64,000 nt of DNA. It comes from Pontibacterium sp049599735. Lineage in GTDB: Bacteria > Pseudomonadota > Gammaproteobacteria > Pseudomonadales > Balneatricaceae. Location: contig JBMYOX010000007.1 of NCBI GenBank assembly GCA_049599735.1, positions 18,798-82,797 on the forward strand. Direction: 5' to 3'. Every line of letters begins with the position of its first letter. Position 1 is the stretch's first letter. Below, piece after piece: positions 16,360 through 26,400 of the stretch. A program made the position numbers and the translations under genes. Below the pieces are notes generated by a model. The model worked only from the letters and a program-made list of their open reading frames with translations. It did no database searches and was not told the DNA's origin.

Positions 16360-17671
16360 TGGTAATGCCTCCGTTGGGTGCCACTTTCCAGGTATGGATG
16401 GAGTTCTTATGATAGATAGAGTTTCCGCCACGCACTTCACGCAACTGTTTCAGCGTAGGCTGCACATAGCCGGTTTCATCAATAGCACGAGACTGCAACA
16501 ACCACGGCTGACCATCCCACTTAGTCACCAGACTAAAGCGGGTCAGTGATTTATCCAGCACCAAACCTTTCAGTTTTGCATTTACCCAGCTCACGCCGCC
16601 GTCAAATGACACATCAACCTGCTTGATCTTACCGCGACCAGACCAGGCAATACCTTCAATCTCAATAAAACCACTTTTGACAATCGGATTTTCAGGACAA
16701 GGGCTGGTAATAACCGAGTTGGTTTCCTGTACAAACGTAAACTTACGTGCGCGCCCGTCTGGCATCAGGTCAGTATACTTGGATGTTTCTTCGCGGTGAT
16801 ACCAGGGTTTATCACCTACTTCCAGGCGACGTAACCACTTAATTGAGGTATTACCTTCCCAACCCGGATTCAGCAAGCGCAGCGGATAACCCTGCTCAGG
16901 ACGCAGGCGCTCACCATTTTGTGCATAAACAACCAGGGTATCGTCCAGTGCTTTTTCCAGCGGGATAGAACGGCTCATATGAGCACCGTCTGCGCCTTCT
17001 GCCAGAATCCATTTACCTTCAGGTTTCACACCTGCTTCTTCAAGCAGTACCCGAAGTGGAACACCCGTCCATTCACAGCAGCTCAGCATACCGTGAGTGA
17101 ACTGCAGTGCTTCCATCTGTGCACCTTTCCACTCCATGCCGCCGTTTGCAGGACATTCAATAAATTTAATTTCTGATACCGATGGAAAACGCATCAGGTC
17201 TTCCATCGTGAAGATCAGCGGTCGCTCAACCAGACCGTGAATAATCAGGCGATGCTCTTCCATCGGAATCTGAGGTACACCACCGTGATAGCGCTCAAAG
17301 ACCAGGCCATTTGGGGTAATAATGCCTTTCAGATCCTGAAGAGGTGTCATTGAGATTGACGCAATGGAATCTGCGGTCAACCAGGGTACGGTTCGGCGAA
17401 CAACATCTTTTTCAAACTGTGACGGCCGACCATAAGGGTACTCAACCACACCATGGCCCAACTGTTTACCCCAGGCAGGTTCATTCGGCGGTAAGTTAGC
17501 AGAACCGGCTGCCACCGCATTACCTGCCATCGCTGTCGCTGCAATTCCACCCGTTGCAGCTATCCCCTTACGCAGGAAATCACGACGATCCCTGACGGAC
17601 AGACTTTCGGCTTCAGAAGCCAGTTGTTCCATCAGCTCTCGCGTGCCGGGCCCCTTTATAATATTGGACAT
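16343..17671 (-). CDS. soxC: SoxC molybdenum sulfane dehydrogenase subunit
   Basis: Molybdenum-cofactor subunit of Sox(CD)2, which oxidises the outer sulfur of SoxY-cysteine persulfide with release of six electrons. The 442-residue protein belongs to the sulfite oxidase family; the Mo-coordinating cysteine is Cys173 in FIECPANGG. A twin-arginine leader (RDRRDFLRKG, residues ~27-36) implies folded export. The C-terminal Mo-co dimerisation domain covers about residues 310-430. GGAGG precedes the start. With SoxCD the cell can take thiosulfate fully to sulfate without storing sulfur globules. Confidence 0.95.
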   Translation of the reverse strand: MSNIIKGPGTRELMEQLASEAESLSVRDRRDFLRKGIAATGGIAATAMAGNAVAAGSANLPPNEPAWGKQLGHGVVEYPYGRPSQFEKDVVRRTVPWLTADSIASISMTPLQDLKGIITPNGLVFERYHGGVPQIPMEEHRLIIHGLVERPLIFTMEDLMRFPSVSEIKFIECPANGGMEWKGAQMEALQFTHGMLSCCEWTGVPLRVLLEEAGVKPEGKWILAEGADGAHMSRSIPLEKALDDTLVVYAQNGERLRPEQGYPLRLLNPGWEGNTSIKWLRRLEVGDKPWYHREETSKYTDLMPDGRARKFTFVQETNSVITSPCPENPIVKSGFIEIEGIAWSGRGKIKQVDVSFDGGVSWVNAKLKGLVLDKSLTRFSLVTKWDGQPWLLQSRAIDETGYVQPTLKQLREVRGGNSIYHKNSIHTWKVAPNGGITNVQIT

Positions 17672-17701
17672 TTAAGCCTCCAAACGCTTAGTACCAAGCA
17701 A

Positions 17702-18196
17702 TCGCTGTATTATTATAGTATTTATGGAATAACGTTATATCATCAAGACATATAGAAATATTCGACCATTGTATAGCGCTTGAGCTAATTCAAACTTCAA
17801 GGCCTTTTTAGGTGCAAATTAAAAGAGTCTTTGATATTCCTCAAGGATATAAGCTTATTACATATAAATAATAGTAACAGCTAATTTAGTATTTGTGCAT
17901 ACCTTTGTACCAGCATAGGCACAGGAATGCGCAGAGACAAGCATTCCACAATATGAAATTCGGAGCATAGATCGCACCGGGAAGTACAAAATTAAGACTG
18001 ATTTATGTGATCATTTCAAAAAGATCCGCCCACGAATGTGCGCGGTTTTAACCCGCTAATATGACCCCAGCGCGGGACACTGAGGCATAACCAGCCCACT
18101 TCTAACACCTTGGCGGCAACCCGCCACCCGGCTGTTAATAACCGTTATATAACGGGGCTCAGCTTTCAAGCCCGACCTCGTGCCAATGCGGGCTTC
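17702..18196. other. intergenic region upstream of soxC
   Basis: About 495 bp between two minus-strand genes with no convincing coding frame. The soxC-proximal side is AT-rich and includes TATAAT (17712-17717, minus strand), a possible -10 element. Near the hydratase stop, AAGCCCG / CGGGCTT arms (about 18160-18193) form a hairpin without a T-tract. A short TGGCGG-CCGCCA hairpin lies near 18110-18126. Nothing else was identified. Confidence 0.4.
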
Positions 18197-18976
18197 TTAC
18201 TGATGCACCCAGGTCGGTTTACGTTTATTGATAAAGGCATCTATACCTTCCTGAGCATCAGGAGTCAGCATATTTTCTGTCATCACTTTACTGCAATTGG
18301 CATAAGCCTCAGAAAGCATCTGCTCACGCTGTTTATAAAAGGCCTGCTTTCCAATTGACAGAGTCTTACGTGATTTACTGGCTATTTTCGCGGCAACCGA
18401 AGCCACATAACTTTCCAGCTCTTCCGCATCAACAGCCCAGTTAACCAGCCCTATTTCACACGCACGCGCGGCACTGATCAAGTCACCCAGAAGTAAAAGC
18501 TCCATCGCATGCTTAGGCGCGACAGCACGTGTCAGTGCAACCATTGGCGTAGAACAAAACAGACCAATATTAACCCCGGGAGTTGCAAAACGTGCATTAT
18601 CAGCCGCTACCGCAAGGTCACAGCTCGCAACCAACTGGCAACCGGCCGCAGTGGCTACACCATGTACCTGGGCAATCACAGGCACTGGTAAATTAACCAC
18701 TTTTTGCATCAGGGCTGCACAGGTATCAAACGTCTGCTGGTAATAAGCCTCATGACCCTCACCCAGCATTTGCTTTAAGTCATGCCCTGCACAAAAACCC
18801 TTACCACCACCACGTATAACCACTACGCGCACAGAAAGGTCATCTGAAATACTATCCAACGCATCAGACAACGTCTGCATCATTTCCATCGAAAGTGCGT
18901 TGTAGGCATCCGGACGATTCAGTGTGAGCGTACAGACACCGTCTGCATCCTGCCGTAGTAACAAATCATTACTCAT
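18197..18976 (-). CDS. enoyl-CoA hydratase/isomerase family protein
   Basis: Crotonase-fold enzyme of 259 residues. The oxyanion-hole motifs are visible (GKGFCAGHDLKQM around residues 58-70, HGVATAAGCQLVASCDL around 105-121). The second acidic catalytic residue usual in true hydratases is replaced here (TPGVNIGLFCSTPMVAL). This pattern resembles the ECHDC3-like subgroup, whose reaction is not settled. GGAGGAA precedes the ATG. It stands alone between soxC and the LuxR-type regulator, with no other acyl-CoA genes nearby, so the pathway is unknown. Confidence 0.85.
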   Translation of the reverse strand: MSNDLLLRQDADGVCTLTLNRPDAYNALSMEMMQTLSDALDSISDDLSVRVVVIRGGGKGFCAGHDLKQMLGEGHEAYYQQTFDTCAALMQKVVNLPVPVIAQVHGVATAAGCQLVASCDLAVAADNARFATPGVNIGLFCSTPMVALTRAVAPKHAMELLLLGDLISAARACEIGLVNWAVDAEELESYVASVAAKIASKSRKTLSIGKQAFYKQREQMLSEAYANCSKVMTENMLTPDAQEGIDAFINKRKPTWVHQ

Positions 18977-19201
18977 CGCGTATTCCTCCAGCCTGATTAT
19001 TTTTCTGGTAACAGACTAACTGTTTGCCGGGCATTCAGGAATAGTCACTGCCTTATTAAAGGTGCTGCGGCGCAACCCGGTGTATGCGTGAACCGTGAAA
19101 TAAAAGACTAACAACAAGCAGCCCTGATTGAAGGCTCTCCCGAGCCGACATGCCGATTTACGATCGGATCGGAAATTGATAATAACTCAAAGAAAACAAA
19201 G

Positions 19202-19993
19202 CTATTCTTTATTCGACATCACACCAGACTGGTAAAGCATGGCAATAAGCTGTGTTTTATTTCTGGCCTTAAAAATTTTCTTTGCACGGGTAATATGATA
19301 CGTAACCCCTTCTTCTGTCAGTGCCAGATGATAAGCAATCATTTTTACCGACATCCCATCCGCCGTCATTTTCAAAACTTGCCTACAAGTTTCAGAAAAT
19401 ATTGAATGCCTGATATAAGGGTTTGTCTCTCTTTCACCACCCAGTTGCAGTAATTTATGGCAACGCTCTAATAACGGTAATAAAACACCCGATATTCGAT
19501 GATAAATTTCCATAAACTGCTCACGGGGCAATCCGTGATAAAGACCAAAATAATTAAACCAATACTTATCCTGACGCCCGCCAACCGGCACATAGGCACG
19601 GGAATACACATCATACCTTTCCCAGAACTGGTCAACCTGTGGCGAGGTACTATTACGCTCAGCCTGTACAATTAAAGGCTGAGATGCCCCGGGTAAAACC
19701 TGCCATAAAGGATCAGCTAAAGCGATTTCCTTATAATAACGACTCACCACCTGTTCCGGCATTGATCCCTGAGTATCAACGCCATAACTGCGCTTTGACA
19801 GCGAAAACTGAGACTCAGGGGCACCCAGGCTACGTGGCACTGATGAATAAGTGAAGTAAATAAAATCCAGTTGCTTTAAAATGATTTGCAGCTCAGCAAA
19901 AAGTTTTTCCCAACTGCACTCGCTCACCAGTACATTAGCGCTAGAAGCTACCGATGATGTTCCCTGCCTGAGAATATGCGATTGATCATTCAT
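19202..19993 (-). CDS. LuxR-type regulator with N-terminal ligand-binding-like domain
   Basis: A 263-residue regulator. The C-terminal part (about residues 195-255) is a LuxR helix-turn-helix: VLKMTADGMSVKMIAYHLAL then TEEGVTYHITRAKKIFKARN. The N-terminal ~180 residues have the length and aromatic pattern of autoinducer-binding domains (YYKEIALADPLW, FWERYDVYSRAYVPVGG). The ATG at 19991-19993 fits GAGG 10 nt upstream better than the TTG at 20011. No luxI-type synthase is in the window, so it is an orphan. It is the closest regulator to the giant repeat gene, but a regulatory link is only inferred. Confidence 0.82.
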   Translation of the reverse strand: MNDQSHILRQGTSSVASSANVLVSECSWEKLFAELQIILKQLDFIYFTYSSVPRSLGAPESQFSLSKRSYGVDTQGSMPEQVVSRYYKEIALADPLWQVLPGASQPLIVQAERNSTSPQVDQFWERYDVYSRAYVPVGGRQDKYWFNYFGLYHGLPREQFMEIYHRISGVLLPLLERCHKLLQLGGERETNPYIRHSIFSETCRQVLKMTADGMSVKMIAYHLALTEEGVTYHITRAKKIFKARNKTQLIAMLYQSGVMSNKE

Positions 19994-20011
19994 CACAGGC
20001 ATACCTCGCAA

Positions 20012-20492
20012 CAGAAAGACCTGGTGCTATATATCTTGAGGATTTCCACCCAACATTCCACTGTTTAAAACTCTCCAATAATAGAATACCAGCTCACCAT
20101 ATACCCCGGCGATGCAAACCCGGCTACTAATCTCTGTCAGGTGTTATGCCAGCATTTGCCAAGCAATAATCGCACCATTAACAGGCTATTACCAGGCAAT
20201 AAAAACAAATAAAAATTTAATTCATAAAATAATTCTTAACAACATACTTTTCAATATTTCAAATAAAAATCAAATCAAAAAACAAATCCCCCCTTAAACA
20301 CTGCGTCTTATTGATATAAAACAAAGAATATAAAACATGGTTTCCAACACCCGTACTCCGGACACTGCAAAAAAGTCCGGGGATTTATCAAAGAACCGGT
20401 AATCTACAATTCAAAGATGTAATACGGTGATGACATAAGCATTTAGCACCACCGTAACCTTTTATCGCCACCTCAACATCAGGGCTTATCCG
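20012..20492. other. AT-rich intergenic region between giant gene and luxR
   Basis: About 480 bp, strikingly A/T-rich at 20190-20300, without a credible gene. It contains the 3' end region of the giant gene, with a CCGGAC / GTCCGG hairpin at 20358-20380 lacking a T-tract, and the likely promoter of the LuxR-type gene. The low GC suggests either a regulatory region or acquired DNA. Confidence 0.4.
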
Positions 20493-23400
20493 TCAGACGT
20501 TGTTCAATTCCTCCAGTTCAGCGGTCCAGCTTCCATCGACATCTCCCAACAAGATACCCACGTAGTCATATGCGGTCTGGCCTTCATTAAATACCACATC
20601 CGGGGCCGGGGCCGGAAACACCTCATTCGAAGCACGAGACGGATCATCAGCAAGCTGCGCCTGCTCAGTCTCTGTCAGTGCAGAAACAAACTGCCAGCCA
20701 TCCAGCTGTATCAGACCAACGGCCTGGCGCGCAATCATACTGGCATCTGCAGCACTGATAACTCCGTTCCCATCAACATCTGCTGCCATTTTTTGATATT
20801 CATTGCTGCCTTCGATCAGACCTACTGCGAGGCGAGCGGCAGTTGAGGCATCAGCAGCGGATACTGCAGCCACATAATCCTCACTTACCGGCGACGGGTG
20901 TTCCATTTCCAGCTCATAGGCCGCCTCGCTATTAAGCCCGCTAAAATTAAAACTCCCGTCTTCTTCTGATACCAGAACAGACACTGGCTCACCATTTTCC
21001 CGCAGAGTAATATCCGTTGCGCTGATTTTCTGTGAATTATCACTCCAGTACGCAATAGAACCCGCAAGATCAAACGTAACAGAGGTATCCGTCATATCCT
21101 TCTGCACATCAATATTCAGCGTATCCCGGATCAGACCACCCTTCCCGTCACTAACTTCGTAGACGAAGCTATCCATACCCACAAAATCCTGCTCAGGGGT
21201 ATAAGTAAAGCCCCCCTCTGAGTTAAGTTCCAGAGCACCATGAACGGGGGCACCTCCGTCGGACAACCCATATATCAGGCTGTCACCATCAGCGTCTGTC
21301 GCGGTTAGCTGACCTGTCAGCGTCTCACCTTCGGTGATTTTGCCGCCCTGAGTAATATCCAGGTTAAAGAGCTGACCCCGTATTGCCGACTCACTGGTAT
21401 CATCTCCGGTCTGGCTTCTGTCTTCCCAAAGCACAACGATACGACCACCCGATAACTCTGTCACTACCGGCTCAAGCTGAGCACCGGTTGTTGTGCTGTT
21501 AGCCAGGAATTCTTCACCCGCCTTGCTGCCATCAGACATAAACCGCTGGCCACGTACCGCATAGCTGCTGGTGTCCTCACCAGTAAAGCTGAGGTCCTGC
21601 CAGAACGCGATAAAACTGCCATCGGATAAGGCGGTTACTGACGGGTCTGACTGACTGCCTGAAAGGGTGGTGTTAACCAAAAATTCACCACCTGATTCAC
21701 TGCCATCAGCGTTAAATACCTGGCCACGTACTGCGTGGCCATGAGGATCATCATCACTGGTGCTATAGTCTGTCCAGAGCGCCACAAAACCACCATCCGC
21801 CAGTGACGTGACTACCGGGTCATTCTGGAGATAAGTGACTGTATTGTTTACCTGGAAGGCTTCATTGATTTTGCTGCCACCGGCACTAAATAACTGCCCC
21901 ATTATCTCGAATTCGCCCACTGCACCACCGCTTTGACTGTTATCAGCCCAAAGCACCACAAAATTACCATTTGTCAGTGCGGTTACCGCAGGCACAGATT
22001 GCTGATCAGCGGTGATGCTGTTAACCAGTATCTCCCCACCTGTCAGACTGCCATCTGCCGCAAACACCTGAGCACGCACATCGGCAATACCCAGCTCTTC
22101 GCCCACTTCAGACCAGACAGCCACAAAGCCACCATCAGACAGCCCGGCTACCTCAGGCTGACCCTGACCATTTGAAAGACTCTCGTTAACAATAAACTCA
22201 CCATTAACAGGAGTGGCATTCTCGGTAAAGCGCTGAGCAACCACATAGCCACTGGAAGCGTCCGACCACATAGCAATAAAGCCGCCATCTTCAAGCGCGC
22301 TCACTGCCGGAGCGGACTGGTTACCAGTGGTCGTGGTGTTGACCATAAATTCACTGTCAACCGCGCTGCCATCTGCCGCAAAACGCTGACCACGCACCGC
22401 ATAAACACTGGTATCTTCACCGCTCTGACTGTAATCAGACCAAAGTACAACAAATCCCCCACCGGTCAGAGCGGTGACCGCCGCAGAATGCTGATAGCTT
22501 TCCGTGGTACTGTTTACCAGGAATTCAGCACCCGTTTTGGACAGCGTTTCAGTGCGTAAGTACTCTATTTCAGGCGCATCGTTAACAGGATTAACCAACA
22601 GACTTGCGGTGGTAGCCACGGTGTCAGTGCCATCAGTGACCTGGTAGTTAAACTGCACGTCACCGTTAAAGTCAGCCGTCGGGCTGAAGCTGTAGGTGCC
22701 ATCGCCCTGATTGGTTAAAGCCCCCTGAGCAGTATCCGCCAGCGTAAGCCCTGTTACATTCAGCACATCACCGTCAGTATCACGGGCATTGATCAGCAGA
22801 TCAGCCGTGCTGAAGGACAGGCTGCTGTCCTCAGCAATCGCAGACAACGTAACAGGTGCGCTGACAACCGGGGCGTCGTTCGCCGGATTAACCAACAGAC
22901 TTGCGGTGGTATCCACGGTGTCAGTGCCATCGCTTATCCGGTAGTTAAACTGCACGTCACCGTTAAAATCAGCCGTCGGGCTGAAGCTATAGGTGCCGTC
23001 GCCCTGATCCGTTAAAACACCCCGCGTGGCATCGGCCAGCCTTACCTGTGACACGTTCAGGTTATCGCCGTCTGCATCATGGCTATTGGCCAGCAGATCA
23101 GACGCACTAAAGAACGCCGTACTCTCCTCAGTAATCGCAGACAACGTAACAGGTGCGCTGACAACCGGGGCGTCATTAATCGGATTAACCAACAGACTTG
23201 CGGTGGTAGCCACGGTGTCAGTGCCATCAGTGACCTGGTAGTTAAACTGCACGTCACCGTTAAAGTCAGCCGTCGGGCTGAAGCTGTAGGTGCCATCGCC
23301 CTGATTGGTTAAAGCCCCCTGAGCAGTATCCGCCAGCGTAAGCCCTGTTACATTCAGCACATCACCGTCAGTATCACGGGCATTGATCAGCAGATCAGCC

Positions 23401-26400
23401 GTGCTGAAGGACAGGCTGCTGTCCTCAGCAATCGCAGACAACGTAACAGGTGCGCTGACAACCGGGGCGTCATTAACCGAGCTTATGATCAGAGGAAGAG
23501 AGCCCTGAACAACACCCTGTCCGTCGCTCACCGTATAACTAAAACTGTCGCTGCCAAAATAGTTCGCCGCCGGGGTATAAGTAAAACTGCCATCTGTATT
23601 TAAGACCAAAGTCCCATGGGCCGGTTCGCCCCCTGCTACCAGAGAATAGGTCAGGCTGTCATCATCAGCGTCTGTAGCAGTCAACTGACCTGCAAGCACT
23701 CCGTCTTCAAAGGTTATCAGTCCCTCAGTCACTTCCGTTTCAAAAAGCTGAGCGCGAATTGCAGAAGCACCCTGATCAGCATCTTTCCAAAACGCAACCA
23801 AACCACCATCATTCAGGGCAGCCACGGCTGGCAGAAGCTGGTTGCCGGTGGTTGTGCTGTTGATAAGAAGTTCCGGCCCGTTCAGACTGCCATCGGCCGA
23901 AAACCGCTGACCACGTACTGCATAACCACTGACATCCTCTCCGCTTTGACTATTATCATGCCAGAGTGTCATAAAACCACCATCTGTCAGGGCTGTTACC
24001 GACGGCCCTGACTGGTTACCAGCAGTGGTTGTATTCACCTGAAATTCATTGTTTATTTTTGCACCATCAGCACTGAACAACTGCCCGCGCACCACAAGAC
24101 CGCTTCCGTCATCGCCATCAGCCTTGTGATTATTATCCCGCCAGGTCACCACGAAGCCATCGTCCGCCAGGGTGGTTACAACCAGATCTGAGTGACTAAC
24201 CCCGGCAGCAATGCTGCTTACCAGAAACTCCTCTCCCAGGCGGCTACCGTCTGCCTCATACAACTGGCCACGTACCGCAGTCATCATGGAAGTGCTATCA
24301 CCGGGACTCCAGTCCCACCAAACTGCTACAAAACCACCTCCGGACAACGAATCAACAGAGGGCTGAGCCTGGTGGCTATAAATGGTACTGTTCACCAGGA
24401 ACTCAGTCCCGGACGGGCTACCGTCCGCTGCAAAACGCTGACCACGTACGGCATCATATGAGGTATCTTCGCCACTTTGACTCGTATCACGCCAAAGAGC
24501 GACAAAACCACCATCAGATAAGCCGGTTACAGCAGGTTCATACTGGAAGTTACTGGTTGTACTGTTAATCAGAAATTCTTCACCTGAGCGAGTGGCATCC
24601 GCCGTAAACCGCTGACCCCGCACAGCCGCGCCGCTGCTATCCCCGTTACTCTCGCTGTCATCCTGCCAAACTGCGACAAACCCGCCATCAGATAAAGCCG
24701 AGATCGCGGGATCCTGCTGACTATTAACCGTGGTACTGTTTACCAAAAACTCTTCACCCGATAAGCTGCCATCAGCCATAAACAACTGACCACGAATCGA
24801 ATAACCACTGTTATCATCGCTTGTATTTTTATAATCCATCCAGATGGAAACAAAGCTGCCATCTGCCAGGGCTGTTACCTGAGGGTGAGCCAACCACTCT
24901 CCCCTTAAATTACTGCTTACCAGCAACTCGTCGCCCGTTTTAAAAAATGCCTCCGTCTGAAGGGGCTGTATTTCAGGCGCATCGTTAACCGGATTAACCA
25001 ACAGACTTACGGTGCTATCAACGGTGTCAGTGCCGTCAGTGACCTGGTAGTTAAACTGCACTTCACCGTTAAAGTCAGCCGCCGGGCTGAAGCTGTAGGT
25101 GCCGTCGCCCTGATTGGTTAAAACCCCCTGATCAGTATCCGCCAGCGTAAGCCCTGTTACACTAAGCACATCACCGTCTGCATCACTGGCATTGACTAAC
25201 AAATCAGCCGTACTGAAGGACAGGCTGCTGTCCTCATCAATGGCAGGCAAAGTCACAGGGGCACTGATTTGTGGTACTTCGTTATCAATATTGACGGTGA
25301 TATAAAGCGTGTTTTGAATTACACCATTGCCGCTTTCACGCACTTCGTAGGTAAAGCTGTCAACGCCGTTGTAGTCCGGATCAGGGGTATAGGTAAAACC
25401 ACCCTCTGCATTGAGCTCCAGGGTACCGTTCTCAGGCTGGCCATCGGCACTTAGTTGGTAGATCAGGCTGTCACTGCGGGCACCCGTATCGTTGAGGTGA
25501 CCAGTCAGTACGCTGTTTTCGGTGGTTTCCAGGGCGTTTGCTGCGACAAAGAGCTGCCCGCGAACGGCCAGGCCTTCTGTATCGCCGCCACTGGCACTGC
25601 TGTCTTCCCAAAGCGCAAGTACACGGCCGTCATTCAGCGCTGACAGAACGGGGGTCTGCTGGTCATCGCTGGTTGTGGTGCTCAGGATAAATTCGCCACC
25701 GGTTTTAGTGCCGTCTGTATCAAAAGCCTGTGCACGCACTAATTTGCCTTGTCCGCCAATACCGGCCGCATTCAGATCCATCCAGGCAACCACAAAACCA
25801 CCGCCAGGCTGTGCTACAACTGAGGGGGTAAACTGGAAGCTGGCAGTGGTGCTGTTGACCAGCAGTTCTTCACCCACTTTTATGCCTTGCGCATCGAACT
25901 GCTGACCGCGTATTGCCGTGCCCTCTGTATCACCGCCGGTAGCACTCCAGTCTTCCCAGACAGCAATAAAGCCACCGGTATCGAGTGCTGCAACGGTGGG
26001 TTCGGACTGATAACCGGCAGTACTGGTATTGATCTGAAGCTCAGCGCCCGATTTGTTGCCCATGCTATCAAACAGCTGACCGCGTACGGCGCTGCTATCC
26101 TGATCCGGACCTGTCAGGCTGTAATCCTGCCACAAGGCGACAAAACTACCGTTTGCCAGCGCAGTGATCGCGGGACCTTCCTGGTTACCGGCGCTCAGGT
26201 TGCTGATGATAAATTCGTCACCGGTTTTACTGCCATCAGCCGCGAAGCGCTGACCCATAACATTTGTACCCAGGGTAGCGTTCTCACTCCAGTCCATCCA
26301 CAGGGCGACAAAGCCACCATCGGCCTGCGCGGTGACGGTGGCGGTGCTCTGGTAGCCGGCTGTAGTGGTATTTACCAGGAATTCGCTACCCTGCCGGGTG

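Noticed and set aside
19202..19993. Complete quorum-sensing pair
   Set aside because: No luxI-type synthase is present; only the receptor-like regulator is seen.
20493..20900. Cellulosome component
   Set aside because: A dockerin-like module alone is not evidence: no cohesin, scaffoldin or glycoside hydrolase is encoded in the window.
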